From assembly GCA_049644665.1 (NCBI GenBank), contig JBARSI010000155.1, positions 29,402 through 93,401 of the forward strand: DNA of 64,000 nt. The letters are read 5' to 3'. The notes beneath the pieces were generated by a model. It worked only from the letters and a program-made list of their open reading frames with translations, was not told the DNA's origin and made no database searches. Below are positions 23,934-33,268 of this stretch, one piece after another (within the stretch, counting starts at the first letter, position 1; every line of letters begins with the position of its first letter). The translations under genes and the position numbers were made by a program. The DNA comes from E44-bin32 sp049644665. GTDB lineage: Bacteria; Chloroflexota; Anaerolineae; Anaerolineales; E44-bin32.

Positions 23934-24350
23934 ATGGGCGAATACCGTTTTTTTCATTCGATTGAGATCCGCTATGGGGATATTGATGCACAGCGCCACG
24001 TAAACAATGCCCGCCACTTCACCTACATGGAGCAGGCGCGATCGAAGTACATCAAGGAGCTTGGTTTATGGGAGGGATCAGACTTTGACGCGATCGGGAT
24101 TATCCTGGCGGAGCAGAGCTGCCGTTACATTAACCCAATCCAATTAGAGAGCGATATTAGAGTAGGGGTTCGTACCGTGCGTCTCGGGGAGAAAAGCATG
24201 GAGACTCAATACTCAATACAGGATGCTCAAACAGGAGAAGAACTGGCTGTTGGGCAGGCAATATTGGTTGCATATGATTACCAACTGGGGAAATCCATCC
24301 CCATTCCAGATGACTGGCGGGTCGTCATCACATCTTTTGAAGGTATGTAA
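23934..24350 (+). CDS. Acyl-CoA thioesterase, hotdog fold (YbgC/4HBT type)
   Basis: 138 residues, GAGGTG before ATG. The motif RYGDIDAQRHVNNARHFTYMEQARS is split here as IRYGDIDAQRHVNN then YMEQARSKY; the Asp of YGDID is the catalytic Asp of 4-hydroxybenzoyl-CoA thioesterase-like enzymes. The rest (SCRYINPIQLESDI) is the usual hotdog sheet. It hydrolyses acyl-CoA thioesters; chain length is unknown. Length fits the family. Confidence 0.88.
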   Translation: MGEYRFFHSIEIRYGDIDAQRHVNNARHFTYMEQARSKYIKELGLWEGSDFDAIGIILAEQSCRYINPIQLESDIRVGVRTVRLGEKSMETQYSIQDAQTGEELAVGQAILVAYDYQLGKSIPIPDDWRVVITSFEGM

Positions 24351-24472
24351 AATTCCAGTCAGAAGGAATACGCGAGGTTTCGCGACGCTATAGTCGGACG
24401 GTTTCGCTTTATCAAGTTACATTACCCGCGATACCATCTCGATCGATGCGGGATTATGAGAGGAATCGAAAA

Positions 24473-25477
24473 ATGCATTTAGATGTGTCGCTTCCCCCGG
24501 TGTCACTTAAGGATGTCCCGGCTATAGCCGCGGCGGTTGAGGGGATGCGCTTTGATGGTCTCTGGTCAGCAGAGACCCAGCATGACCCTTTTCTCCCCTT
24601 GGCTCTGGTTGCAGAGCACACGAGCGAGATTCGTTTTGGTACCGCGGTGGCGATCGCGTTCGCTCGCAGCCCGGCGAATGTTGCCCATACGGCATGGGAT
24701 TTAGCGGCCGCATCGCAAGGGCGATTTATCTTGGGGTTGGGGACGCAAGTCAAACCGCATATTGAGCGGCGCTTTGGGATGACCTGGCCCGATTCACCCG
24801 TAGGTAAACTGCGCGAGTTCGTTATGGCCGTGCGCGCATTCTGGTCAGCGTGGCAAAAGGACGAAAGACTGAATTATCGGGGTGATTATTACAAACTCAC
24901 ATTGATGACGCCTTTCTTTAACCCCGGACCGATTAGTCACCCTGAAATACCGATCTATTTGGCAGGGGTGAATCCCGGGATGTGTCGATTGACGGGAGAA
25001 GTGGCCGATGGTTTCCATGTCCACCCACTGCACACGGAGCGCTATCTGCGCGAAGTTATCCGGCCCGCGATCGCGGAAGGCGCCAAGCGAGCTGGACGAG
25101 ATGAAAGCAAAATCGAGCTTTCAACCTCCACATTTATCGTGACGAACGCACAGCAGAATGCGTTTGTGCGTTCGCAAATCGCATTTTACGCATCCACACC
25201 ATCCTATCGCCGAGTGATGTCGCTCCATGGGTGGAATGACACTGCCGAAGAACTTTCTTCCCTGGCTCGACAGGGAGAGTGGGAGGCGATGCCAGATTTG
25301 GTGGATGATGAAATGTTGGCGACCTTCGCAGTGGTTGAGAAGTCCGATGCGCTGGCAGGCGCGATCAAAAAGCGCTATGAGGGGCTGGTGGACAGGATCA
25401 CGCCATATAGGGCGTTTCTCCCCGGCGATGACGATGAGTTCTGGCGCGTCCTCGTTGATGCCTGGAGGCGAAACTGA
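24473..25477 (+). CDS. F420-type LLM-class oxidoreductase
   Basis: 334 residues from ATG 24473 (MHLDVSL; GAGAGG upstream), better than an upstream start at 24446. A bacterial luciferase-like TIM barrel: GLWSAETQHDPFLPL, GTAVAIAFARSPANVA, QGRFILGLGTQVKPHIERRFG and YLAGVNPGM are characteristic of the TIGR03617 subgroup of F420-dependent enzymes. It should carry out a hydride transfer with F420 (or flavin); substrate unknown. The stop TGA overlaps the next gene in CTGA, so the downstream dipeptidase is translated from it. Confidence 0.86.
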   Translation: MHLDVSLPPVSLKDVPAIAAAVEGMRFDGLWSAETQHDPFLPLALVAEHTSEIRFGTAVAIAFARSPANVAHTAWDLAAASQGRFILGLGTQVKPHIERRFGMTWPDSPVGKLREFVMAVRAFWSAWQKDERLNYRGDYYKLTLMTPFFNPGPISHPEIPIYLAGVNPGMCRLTGEVADGFHVHPLHTERYLREVIRPAIAEGAKRAGRDESKIELSTSTFIVTNAQQNAFVRSQIAFYASTPSYRRVMSLHGWNDTAEELSSLARQGEWEAMPDLVDDEMLATFAVVEKSDALAGAIKKRYEGLVDRITPYRAFLPGDDDEFWRVLVDAWRRN

Positions 25478-26559
25478 TCATCGTAGATGGCCATGAAGAT
25501 CTGGCGTGGAACGCGCTCACTTTCGATCGTGATTACACACGTTCCGCTCTTGAGACACGGGCGAAGGAAGAGGGGACATCCATACCAGAGTGGAACGGTG
25601 ACACGCTGCTTGGTTGGCCGGAGTGGGTACGGGGCGGCGTAGCGGTCGTATTCGCTACGCTCTTCTCTGCGCCACTTAGATGGAAGAAAGAGTCCTGGGA
25701 TGTTAGATGTTACGCTGATGCCGAGGAGGCGCATTCGCTCTACCGCTCCGATCTGGCGTATTACCATCAACTGGTAGACGAACATTCCGAGAAGTTCCGT
25801 TTAATCCTCGACAAACACGACCTTGGAATCACAGAGTCGATCTGGCAGAAGGCGGAGGATGAGCAAAGCGTGGGTATGGTTTTGCTCATGGAAGGTGCGG
25901 ATGGCGTTCGGTCACCGGAAGAACTGCAAGAGTGGTTCGATGGGGGCGTTAGGATTCTGGGCCCTGCTTGGGCCGCCACGCGATACGCTGGGGGGACTGG
26001 AGAACCGGGTCCTCTAACGAATCTCGGCCGCGAGCTGCTGGACGTCATGGCCGAGGTTGGAATGGTCCTGGATTTATCGCATCTGGCCGAAGAGGGGGCT
26101 GTAGAAGCGCTGGATCGTTTCCAAGGATCGATCCTGGTCTCACATACAAGCCCGCTCACCCTTGTGCCCAATGCGGAGAAACCCGAACGGCACATCACCG
26201 ACCTCGTTATCCGACTAACCGCCGAACGGGACGGGGTGATTGGTTTAGTGCTGGGGAATCGCTTCTTGAAAGATGGGTGGGAGCCTTCGCAAGGTAGAGC
26301 TATCGTAACACTTGCGGACGTTGCTATGGGGATCGATTATATTTGCCAGATGCTGGGAAATGCTATGCACGTTGGCTTAGGAAGTGATTTTGATGGAGGT
26401 TTTGGCTTGGACAAAGTCCCGCAGGGGCTTGACAGTGTCGCTGACTTGCGGTTAATTGGCGAGTCGCTTGACGCACGCGGCTATAATCAAAAAGATATCG
26501 AAGGAATACTTGGGGAAAACTGGCTGCGATTTTTACATAGAGCATTACCGGAGAGCTAA
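25474..26559 (+). CDS. Membrane-dipeptidase-like peptidase M19, CTG start
   Basis: 361 residues when started at CTG 25474. GGAGG lies at 25464-25468, five bases before CTG, and CTGA overlaps the upstream stop. No ATG, GTG or TTG exists in this frame before GTG 25870, yet the intervening 132 codons code for the family N-terminus: VDGHED carries the zinc His and Asp (residues 7 and 9). Later ligands are visible: MEGADG (Glu), DLSHLAEEG and SHTSP (His), GLGSDFDGG (Asp). A start at 25870 would remove the first metal ligands. It cleaves dipeptides or related amide bonds in a binuclear zinc site. No signal peptide, so probably cytoplasmic. Confidence 0.85.
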   Translation: MIIVDGHEDLAWNALTFDRDYTRSALETRAKEEGTSIPEWNGDTLLGWPEWVRGGVAVVFATLFSAPLRWKKESWDVRCYADAEEAHSLYRSDLAYYHQLVDEHSEKFRLILDKHDLGITESIWQKAEDEQSVGMVLLMEGADGVRSPEELQEWFDGGVRILGPAWAATRYAGGTGEPGPLTNLGRELLDVMAEVGMVLDLSHLAEEGAVEALDRFQGSILVSHTSPLTLVPNAEKPERHITDLVIRLTAERDGVIGLVLGNRFLKDGWEPSQGRAIVTLADVAMGIDYICQMLGNAMHVGLGSDFDGGFGLDKVPQGLDSVADLRLIGESLDARGYNQKDIEGILGENWLRFLHRALPES

Positions 26560-26564
26560 CTTTT

Positions 26565-27029
26565 ATGCCCGCACTCACTCGATTGCAGACACGTCTTGCG
26601 CGACTCTGGATGACGGTAATGTTCATCGGCCTCCTGATCTTTATGGTCGGCATACAACCCGATCTCATCGGAATGAACCGCAGCGTTGCTGTTGGCTTTG
26701 TCCAGATCGGTGTCTGGCTGACGGGGCTGGCGATTCTGCTCGTGGCGGCTTATTCAACTGTGCGGATGGTACGCAACGGCAAACCCACCTCTTTACGAGC
26801 TGACATTGGAATCAGGCTAATCGCGACAGGCTACGTCGTCGCTGCGGTCGGGTCGCTGGCCGACTTCATCGGTGTGGGCTCTCATCGAATGCCCGCGGTC
26901 TACTTTGGACCTATTCAGTTGATTGGGTTGGTATCGGGTGTGTTTCTCAGCCTGCTCGGTGTGATCCTCTATATGCCCTGGACAAAGAAATTAGAGACTG
27001 AAGAAAGTGTGCCAGAACCAGACGAATAG
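26565..27029 (+). CDS. Four-helix membrane protein, unknown function
   Basis: 154 residues, ATG with GGAGAG upstream, six bases after the dipeptidase stop. Four hydrophobic segments (about 14-33, 45-64, 84-103, 115-135) and an acidic tail (ETEESVPEPDE). I do not recognise a family. It shares the operon of the LLM oxidoreductase and the dipeptidase, but the link in function is not clear. Confidence 0.6.
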   Translation: MPALTRLQTRLARLWMTVMFIGLLIFMVGIQPDLIGMNRSVAVGFVQIGVWLTGLAILLVAAYSTVRMVRNGKPTSLRADIGIRLIATGYVVAAVGSLADFIGVGSHRMPAVYFGPIQLIGLVSGVFLSLLGVILYMPWTKKLETEESVPEPDE

Positions 27030-27104
27030 ACTCCAAATCAAGGGAGCGAATGGCTCCATTGCCCCCCACCGGTTGTAAAAGCGCGTCCAACATTGGCTAG
27101 GAAT

Positions 27105-27133
27105 CGGCCTTTCAACAAGGCCGGTTTCGGTTA
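27105..27133 (+). terminator. Possible terminator after 26.6-kb membrane gene
   Basis: Perfect 7-base stem CGGCCTT (27105-27111) with AAGGCCG (27117-27123), loop TCAAC, followed by GTTTCGGTT. The T-run is short, so efficiency is uncertain. It lies 75 bases past the stop of the last plus-strand gene and 83 before the end of a convergent one. Confidence 0.55.
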
Positions 27134-27216
27134 AAGGCTTCAATAAGAGCTGAGGGCGCCGGGTCATTGGGGAGATAAGCGGGGAATCGACTTGTCTGGG
27201 TATTTGAGAGTTTGTG

Positions 27217-28251
27217 CTACTCAGTCATTTTCTCGCTGGAGTGACCGGGGAAGACTTTTCCATCAGGCTTGATCGCGGCATAGGCATAGTTGACCGCTAC
27301 GGTGACCTGGCCGTAGCCAACGACGATTAAATTGAGCGGATCGAGATCCTCTTGTAGAGCGACGTCGCCAGCAGCGTATACTCCCGGGAGATTAGTTTCC
27401 ATCTTACTATTGACTTTAATGTAGCGGCGGCCGATTGTTTCCAGCCCCCACTCACGAATAGGTCCGAGGTCGGCTTTGAATCCAAGAGCCAGGATGCCGG
27501 CATCGACATCGATTGTTGTTTCGTTGTCTGTACGATTGTCGAAAAGCACAGCGCGTTCAAGGCGTTCGTCACCCTGAAACTCGCGCAATTCATAGAAGAC
27601 ACGGGTATCGACGGACGATTCCATCAAGGCATTCACGGAAGTATCGTGTGCGCGAAAACCCTCGCGACGATGAATCAAGGTCACACGCTCGGCAACCGGC
27701 TCAAGCGCTAACGACCAGTCCACAGCGCTGTCGCCGCCTCCCACGATGAGTACGCGCATCCCGGCAAAGTCGTTGATATCCTTGACCCAATAATACACAC
27801 CCTTATCTTCAAAGCGCGTAATACTCTCGTTATTAAGTTTGGTTGGACGGAAGGCGCCAATACCTGCGGCGATCACGACAGTGCGAGAGTAGTGGATGCC
27901 CTTGTCAGTCTCGAGGATCCAGCACTCCTGCCCATAATCATCTCCAGGGAATGGTGCGAGCGTGAGCTTTATGGCTCTTTCTTCAAGCGCCATAGTCGGC
28001 TTCCACTGAGAGGCTTGCTCGGTCAGGCACGAGGCAAGCTCCTTCGAAAGAATCTCAGGAAAACCTGGAGTGTCGAATATCATCTTATCGGGATATAGCG
28101 CGATCAACTGACCGCCGGGTTGCGGTAGAGCATCGATGACCTTGACCTTCATCTCGCGCAGACCGGCGTAGAAAGCCCCAAAGAGTCCCGTAGGACCGGC
28201 GCCGACAAATGTGATATCAAATAATTCAGCTATATTCTTGGGACTCATCAT
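27217..28251 (-). CDS. Ferredoxin--NADP(+) reductase, type 2 (TrxR-like)
   Basis: 344 residues from ATG 28251; GGAGG is 11 bases upstream, whereas ATG 28269 has no ribosome site. FAD motif FVGAGPTGLFGAFYAG, NADP motif VGGGDSAVDWSL, and the C-terminal FAD segment YAAGDVALQED are all present. The CxxC redox pair of thioredoxin reductase is missing, which marks the type-2 ferredoxin/flavodoxin-NADP reductases. It transfers electrons between NADPH and ferredoxin in the cytoplasm. Confidence 0.87.
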   Translation of the reverse strand: MMSPKNIAELFDITFVGAGPTGLFGAFYAGLREMKVKVIDALPQPGGQLIALYPDKMIFDTPGFPEILSKELASCLTEQASQWKPTMALEERAIKLTLAPFPGDDYGQECWILETDKGIHYSRTVVIAAGIGAFRPTKLNNESITRFEDKGVYYWVKDINDFAGMRVLIVGGGDSAVDWSLALEPVAERVTLIHRREGFRAHDTSVNALMESSVDTRVFYELREFQGDERLERAVLFDNRTDNETTIDVDAGILALGFKADLGPIREWGLETIGRRYIKVNSKMETNLPGVYAAGDVALQEDLDPLNLIVVGYGQVTVAVNYAYAAIKPDGKVFPGHSSEKMTE

Positions 28252-28386
28252 TTTTGGAGAATCCTCCATACTGCGCAGACTGACAAAAGCAGATTATAAA
28301 GGCACTAAAGAAGGAGCCTCAATTGGAAATGCGGCCAGGTTCATGGGAATTGCCCCCTCCTAGGTGATTGTTCTAAGCGCCGGCAG

Positions 28387-29175
28387 TTAAGTGCCGGCCA
28401 GGAAAAATATCACCACTAAAGCAAGAGCTGACAGAAACCCGGAGGCCGCGAAGAAAAGCACTCGGGTTGCACTCCATGGCCGCCGATCCACCAATCGGCC
28501 ATCGTCCACCGACGCCCAGGTAACCTCATAGCGGGGTCCAAGGAACAAAGTGAGGGCAGCGCCAGCCAGCAAACCGCCCAGATGACCCCAATTGTCAATT
28601 CCATCCACAACAAGACCGAAGCCCAAATTTAAAAGAGCCACAAAAACGATTTGGCGTAATTGTTGACGGCCAAAACGACCGAACAGATCACGGTGAAGGT
28701 ACAAGAAAGCTCCCAACGATCCAAGTAGTCCGAAGATTGCCCCGGAAGCGCCGGCCGAGCGGTATGGGCTGAAAGCCAGGCTTAGAACAACTCCCGCGAT
28801 TCCGCAAAGCAAGTAGACAGCAACAAAACGAGCTGTGCCGAAGAAGCGTTCCACGGCTGGGCCTATTGCGTAGAGCGAGTACATATTGATAAAGACGTGA
28901 GGAATTGAGAGGTGCAGGAAAACCGGGGTAACGAAACGCCAGATTTCACCAGCCAGGATTTCGGGACGGGATTTTGCCCCCAACTCTAACAACCAATCGA
29001 TTTGAAAAAACTCTATCGAAAGGAATTGCCCCATAAAAAAGGCTAGCGTGATCGCGATTAAGCTATAAGTGCCAGGGAATTGTTTGAAACCAGGGCGTGA
29101 TTTTGTGGGTTGTGCATCAGGCCTAGCGGGAGGGAGAGACATGGTGGGATCCTGCGGCGGAATTCCTTGTGTCAC
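28387..29175 (-). CDS. Rhomboid-family intramembrane serine protease
   Basis: 262 residues from GTG 29175, overlapping gmk in GTGA; ATG 29142 is an alternative. Six membrane segments. The catalytic Ser is in GASGAIFGLLG (about 120s) and the His in NWGHLGGLLAG. HLSIPHVFINMYSLYAIG is the usual loop-1/TM2 segment with His and Asn. It should cut within membrane helices of other proteins. Nothing near hints at a substrate. A 7-base GC stem (28379-28398) spans its stop codon. Confidence 0.86.
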   Translation of the reverse strand: MTQGIPPQDPTMSLPPARPDAQPTKSRPGFKQFPGTYSLIAITLAFFMGQFLSIEFFQIDWLLELGAKSRPEILAGEIWRFVTPVFLHLSIPHVFINMYSLYAIGPAVERFFGTARFVAVYLLCGIAGVVLSLAFSPYRSAGASGAIFGLLGSLGAFLYLHRDLFGRFGRQQLRQIVFVALLNLGFGLVVDGIDNWGHLGGLLAGAALTLFLGPRYEVTWASVDDGRLVDRRPWSATRVLFFAASGFLSALALVVIFFLAGT

Positions 29176-29789
29176 AGGCGCACTTGCCTCGGGTTCGAAC
29201 GGCGGTGTTCGGACTCGATGATTGCTGCAATTGCTCCTACCGTTTCGTCGAGATGTCCATCGGCGTTAACTACGTAGTAGTCGAAGAGATCTACCTTATA
29301 TAATTCCTCGCGCGCGGTATCGATCCGCAGCTGAAGCATCTCCTCGGATTCCGTTCGGCGCGCCTTCAAGCGTGCGATGAGCTCCTCCTCCGTCTGCGTC
29401 GAAAGAAATATCAACAATGCCTCGGGATAGAGTTGGCGGATAGTTTCAGCGCCTTGCACGTCGAGGCGCATGACGACATCCCGACCGCTGGCGAAAGCAT
29501 CCCGCACTTGCTGCCTGGGGATCCCTTTATGCTCATTATAGACAAGCGCATGTTCAAGCAGCTCGTCCCGTTCGATCATCTCGAGAAACTCATCCGGGGA
29601 GACAAAGAAATAATCGACTCCCTCAACTTCACCCTCCCTCTTCGGTCGCGATGTTGCTGTGACCACGAAGTGAAAAGGTAGTTGGAGCTCCTTCATGCGC
29701 TGAAGGACAGTGTCCTTCCCAACGCCTGAGGGCCCGGAAATTACGACGAGCAGAGGTTGCTGTTGTTTATTGATGAACTCACGGTACAT
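29172..29789 (-). CDS. gmk: Guanylate kinase
   Basis: 205 residues, GGAGG about 9 bases before ATG. P-loop ISGPSGVGKDTVL, GMP-binding TSRPKREGEVEGVDYFFV, and RLDVQGAETIRQL are all family motifs. Phosphorylates GMP to GDP in purine salvage. A Lys-Asp replaces the usual Lys-Ser/Thr of the P-loop (GVGKDT), seen elsewhere in the family. It is divergent from the FmdB-type gene and leads the rhomboid gene. Confidence 0.93.
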   Translation of the reverse strand: MYREFINKQQQPLLVVISGPSGVGKDTVLQRMKELQLPFHFVVTATSRPKREGEVEGVDYFFVSPDEFLEMIERDELLEHALVYNEHKGIPRQQVRDAFASGRDVVMRLDVQGAETIRQLYPEALLIFLSTQTEEELIARLKARRTESEEMLQLRIDTAREELYKVDLFDYYVVNADGHLDETVGAIAAIIESEHRRSNPRQVRL

Positions 29790-29840
29790 GTATTGATGCC
29801 TCCCGCCGCGGTCAGTATAATCTATTTACCGGAGGTTAAA

Positions 29841-30215
29841 ATGCCGACGTATGATTATAGGTGCCGTGAGTGTGGTAGGCACAACTCGATTTATCAGACA
29901 TATGAGGAATACGATATTGCCTCTGTGGTTTGCCAGTATTGCAGCAGCCAAAAACTAGAGCGAATTATTGACAGAATTAGAGTCGCGCGTTCGGAAGAAT
30001 CTCGAATTGAATCACTGGCGGATCCGAGTTCTTGGGGAGATGTAGACGAGTCCGATCCCCGTTCAATGGCAAAGATGATGCGCAAAATGGGTGACGAATT
30101 GGGCGAAGAGATGCCGCAGGAATTTGATGAGGTCATCGGGCGACTTGAGTCTGGCGAGAGTCCAGAAGAGATTGAGAAGAACCTCCCCGATCAAGGAATG
30201 GAAAATGGCTATTAG
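29841..30215 (+). CDS. FmdB-type zinc ribbon protein
   Basis: 124 residues from ATG 29841, with an ideal GGAGGT site. The N-terminal zinc ribbon (MPTYDYRCRECGRHN ... VCQYCSSQKLERII, residues 1-46) gives four Cys. The rest is acidic and helical and ends in a Glu-rich tail. FmdB-type ribbons are small, common and of unknown role. It is divergent from gmk. Confidence 0.82.
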   Translation: MPTYDYRCRECGRHNSIYQTYEEYDIASVVCQYCSSQKLERIIDRIRVARSEESRIESLADPSSWGDVDESDPRSMAKMMRKMGDELGEEMPQEFDEVIGRLESGESPEEIEKNLPDQGMENGY

Positions 30216-30271
30216 GCTGAAGTATCGAATGCAGTAGAATGTCCCCTCTGGCCCTCCCCAATTTCTGTGCT

Positions 30272-30907
30272 TCATCCAGCTCCCGCGAGTATCGCCCGCA
30301 CTCGTTCGGCGACGGTCAACCCGAGCTTCATGTGTTCAGAAGCCTCAAGGTGGAAACCGTCAATGTCGCTGGAGCGGATAACCTCGCCGGCATTTAGAAA
30401 AGCACAACCGAAATCCGCCGCGATCGACATGTACCGTTCGGCAAATAAGTGCGATTGGGCCACTACACCCGCAAGGGTCTCTGTTTCATCGGCCAGTGAT
30501 CCGATGGGTGGGGGAGCAAGAAGAAGAATGGCGGGATTACCCCCTCCAGGACCTGCTCCGCTGTGGTGGATGATGTCCAATAAAACATCGATCCCCTCAC
30601 CTACGTCATAAGGAGAAACGGAGAATCTCATTATTAGATCATTGGTGCCCAACATCAGGATAACGAGATCCACGGGGCAGTGGTTTGCGAGGGTGGCACC
30701 GAGATCGGCTTTGCCGTTTGAAAAACCATATAGCGGGTTACCCTCGACAGCCGTTCTTCCGTTTAAGCCTTCTTCAATTACCCTATAGTCATCACCCAGT
30801 TCATTGCGTAGAACGCCAGGCCAGCGCACATCAACCGGATAACGTTCACCGGTAGCCGGGTTAAAACCCCAGGTGTTTGAATCGCCAAAACATAGCAATG
30901 TGATCAA
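30272..30907 (-). CDS. SGNH/GDSL hydrolase (arylesterase-like)
   Basis: 211 residues from TTG 30907, with GAAGGA 9 bases upstream. SGNH blocks: GDSNTWGF (Ser), EEGLNGRTAVE (Gly/Arg), MLGTNDLI (Asn), DGFHLEAS (Asp-His). This matches the arylesterase/acyl-CoA thioesterase I-like branch and has no signal peptide. It acts on small esters; substrate is unknown. It stands alone between fmdB and the pdx-tmk operon. Confidence 0.88.
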   Translation of the reverse strand: MITLLCFGDSNTWGFNPATGERYPVDVRWPGVLRNELGDDYRVIEEGLNGRTAVEGNPLYGFSNGKADLGATLANHCPVDLVILMLGTNDLIMRFSVSPYDVGEGIDVLLDIIHHSGAGPGGGNPAILLLAPPPIGSLADETETLAGVVAQSHLFAERYMSIAADFGCAFLNAGEVIRSSDIDGFHLEASEHMKLGLTVAERVRAILAGAG

Positions 30908-31034
30908 TTTCGTTTTCCTTCTTTGAGACCGCTTCTATTATTGAAAGGGAACTGGGCCGCAGGAGAATCCCGCCTGGCCATCATCGAAAGCCCGGGTACG
31001 AGTAATAGGTTGTACCTTGAGGGCGGTTTCCCGG

Positions 31035-31676
31035 CTATCCGTTCGTATCTACCGGTTCTGACTTCAAGCGGGCCATTACTGTGCGTCGAATTTCTTCTTG
31101 AAGTGTCTCAAAGGATTGCTCGGCGCTGAGGATAACCCAGCGTGCTGGAGCTTCGGCAGCTAGTTCGAGATAACCATGACGTACGCGGCGGTGGAAGTCG
31201 ACGTCGTATGCGTCCATGCGGTTCCAGTTTCCGTCAGCCTCGCGGCGGCGCAACCCTTCTTCGACGGGAAGGTCGAGCAACAGTGTGAGATCGGGAGTGA
31301 GGCCACTAGTTGCGAAGTTGGTGATCGCCTTTAGTATTTCCAATGGTAAGCGTTGGCCATATCCCTGATAGGCCAGTGAAGAGTCAAAGAAACGGTCAGA
31401 GATGACGGTCAAGCCGATTTCCAGATTGGGGCGAATAACCTCGGCAATATGCTGCGCGCGTGAAGCGGAGAAGAGCAGAAACTCTGTGCGCGCATCCATG
31501 TCTGTGTTCTCGAGCTCCATAATCACATTCCGGATCTGATCTCCTATCGGAGAACCGCCAGGCTCACGGGTGAGCAGAACCTCGATGTTTTCGGCGCGCA
31601 GGTACTCTGCAAGGAAATGTGCCTGCGATGATTTTCCCCCTCCGTCCGGCCCCTCCAACGTGATAAACAGATTCAT
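31035..31676 (-). CDS. tmk: Thymidylate kinase
   Basis: 213 residues. P-loop LEGPDGGGKSSQ, DR(F) motif VISDRFFDSSLAYQG, and LTREPGGSPIGD with Arg of the base-binding loop. Phosphorylates dTMP to dTDP. ATG overlaps the preceding R3H stop (ATGA). It is the last gene of the six-gene pdx operon. Confidence 0.92.
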   Translation of the reverse strand: MNLFITLEGPDGGGKSSQAHFLAEYLRAENIEVLLTREPGGSPIGDQIRNVIMELENTDMDARTEFLLFSASRAQHIAEVIRPNLEIGLTVISDRFFDSSLAYQGYGQRLPLEILKAITNFATSGLTPDLTLLLDLPVEEGLRRREADGNWNRMDAYDVDFHRRVRHGYLELAAEAPARWVILSAEQSFETLQEEIRRTVMARLKSEPVDTNG

Positions 31677-33268
31677 TTGCGAAAAATCCTCACGCGTCTT
31701 AGTGGTTCCTTCCCGTAGGAATGTGAAACAAGGTTTGCCTGGCGAGCCAATTGATGCTGCAACCGGCGGAAGTAGGAGGATGTGGGGGAGAGATCGATAG
31801 ATCGAGTGCCATCGAGAACTCTCTGAATTGCGTTGTTCGCATCCTCAAGTGCCTTTTCCATGGATGGGTCGTCGACGCTCGATGAACGTAAGTTGTAGAG
31901 GTCAATCAGGAACCCCTCCATCTGATTGACGGTATTGGAGCGCAGAACATAAATTGGCATCCGCCGGTTTTCTGCGTCCTTGATCACTCGTGGGCGTTTA
32001 CGGAAATTGGATCTCAGGGTAACAAGCACTTCTGCATTACCAAGAGAATCTGCCAGAACCGAGGGTACGCCCAGGCGCTTGGATGCCTGGCGTAAGCGGT
32101 TGCGTGCGACGCCGAAGGGAAAGATACGGATTGGGGTCAGGGGTTTTCCGGGCATGTGGGGTGCAGTGGGCGAATAAGGGAGTCCCTCAGTGTTATTCTG
32201 CGGAGCGGTAGGGAGAGCGGCCTGCCGCCGATAACCAGACTGCGGAGCGTGGCTGGCTGGTGCCGCCGCCCTGGGTGTTTCGATTTGTATTTCTCCGTTC
32301 TTGTCGCGGTAGCGCAATTCGGGATGCAGTGGTCGTCCACGCAGCATGGCATCGACGGCGGCAGAGACATCGTGATGGACTGCTACTCGTTCGCGGTCCA
32401 GGATCTCGACCAGAACATTAAAAGTAGGTGCTGCGCGGCGCTCAAGGACTGTCTTTTGTGTGCCGCGTCGACGCGCCTCATCATCTGACAGCGTCACTGA
32501 CTCTATGCCGCCGATTAGGTCCGAGAGGGTTGGATTGAGCAGCAAGTTCTCAAGCGTGTTTCCATGGGCGGTGCCGATTAGTTGAACGCCGCGCTCCGCG
32601 ATCGTCCGCGCCGCGATTGCCTCAAGCTCGCGTCCGATCTCGTCGATCACGATCACTTCTGGATTGTGATTTTCCACGGCCTCGATCATTACCTCATGCT
32701 GAAGCGTAGGTTCTCGCACCTGCATGCGACGGGCGCGACCAATAGCTGGATGTGGTACGTCGCCGTCTCCGGCGATCTCGTTGGAGGTATCTACAATGAC
32801 GACCCGTTTTTCGTCTGCCAGGATGCGCGCCGCCTCTCGCAGCATTGTGGTTTTGCCGACGGCGGGGCGACCGAGGAGGAGGACGCTGGTGCCGCTCGTA
32901 ATGAAATCCTGGATAATGTCGATCGTTCCGTAAACGGCTCTGCCCACACGGCACGTAAGGCCGATGATTTCCCGGTGCCGGTTGCGTATGGCCGAGATAC
33001 GGTGCAGGGTGCGCTCGATGCCGGCGCGGTTGTCGGCGTCGTAGTCGCCGATGCGGGACACGACATACTCGATCTCCGCAGAAGATACTTCTCGTTCGCT
33101 GAGTTCAACCTCACCATCGGTGAACCTCGCAGTGGGAACGCGTCCCAGATCGATGATGATCTCCAGCAGGTCATCGGGGCGATTGATCTTCTCAAGCGCA
33201 CTGGTGAATTCGGGGGGCAGGACATTGAGGATGTCGGTTAAGTTATCGGTAATGCGTTTCTGGGTCAT
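31673..33268 (-). CDS. ycf45-like AAA ATPase with R3H domain
   Basis: 531 residues. The N-terminal ATPase has Walker A GRPAVGKTTMLREA (about 130) and Walker B VIVIDEIGRELEA (about 195), similar to SpoIIIAA and chloroplast ycf45. After a Pro/Gln-rich linker (about 330-370) a domain of unknown fold precedes a C-terminal R3H motif (RRLQHQLARQANLVSHSY), which binds single-stranded nucleic acid. The role is not settled; a link to membrane or DNA handling is possible. Start overlaps the upstream GNAT-like gene. Confidence 0.85.
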   Translation of the reverse strand: MTQKRITDNLTDILNVLPPEFTSALEKINRPDDLLEIIIDLGRVPTARFTDGEVELSEREVSSAEIEYVVSRIGDYDADNRAGIERTLHRISAIRNRHREIIGLTCRVGRAVYGTIDIIQDFITSGTSVLLLGRPAVGKTTMLREAARILADEKRVVIVDTSNEIAGDGDVPHPAIGRARRMQVREPTLQHEVMIEAVENHNPEVIVIDEIGRELEAIAARTIAERGVQLIGTAHGNTLENLLLNPTLSDLIGGIESVTLSDDEARRRGTQKTVLERRAAPTFNVLVEILDRERVAVHHDVSAAVDAMLRGRPLHPELRYRDKNGEIQIETPRAAAPASHAPQSGYRRQAALPTAPQNNTEGLPYSPTAPHMPGKPLTPIRIFPFGVARNRLRQASKRLGVPSVLADSLGNAEVLVTLRSNFRKRPRVIKDAENRRMPIYVLRSNTVNQMEGFLIDLYNLRSSSVDDPSMEKALEDANNAIQRVLDGTRSIDLSPTSSYFRRLQHQLARQANLVSHSYGKEPLRRVRIFRK

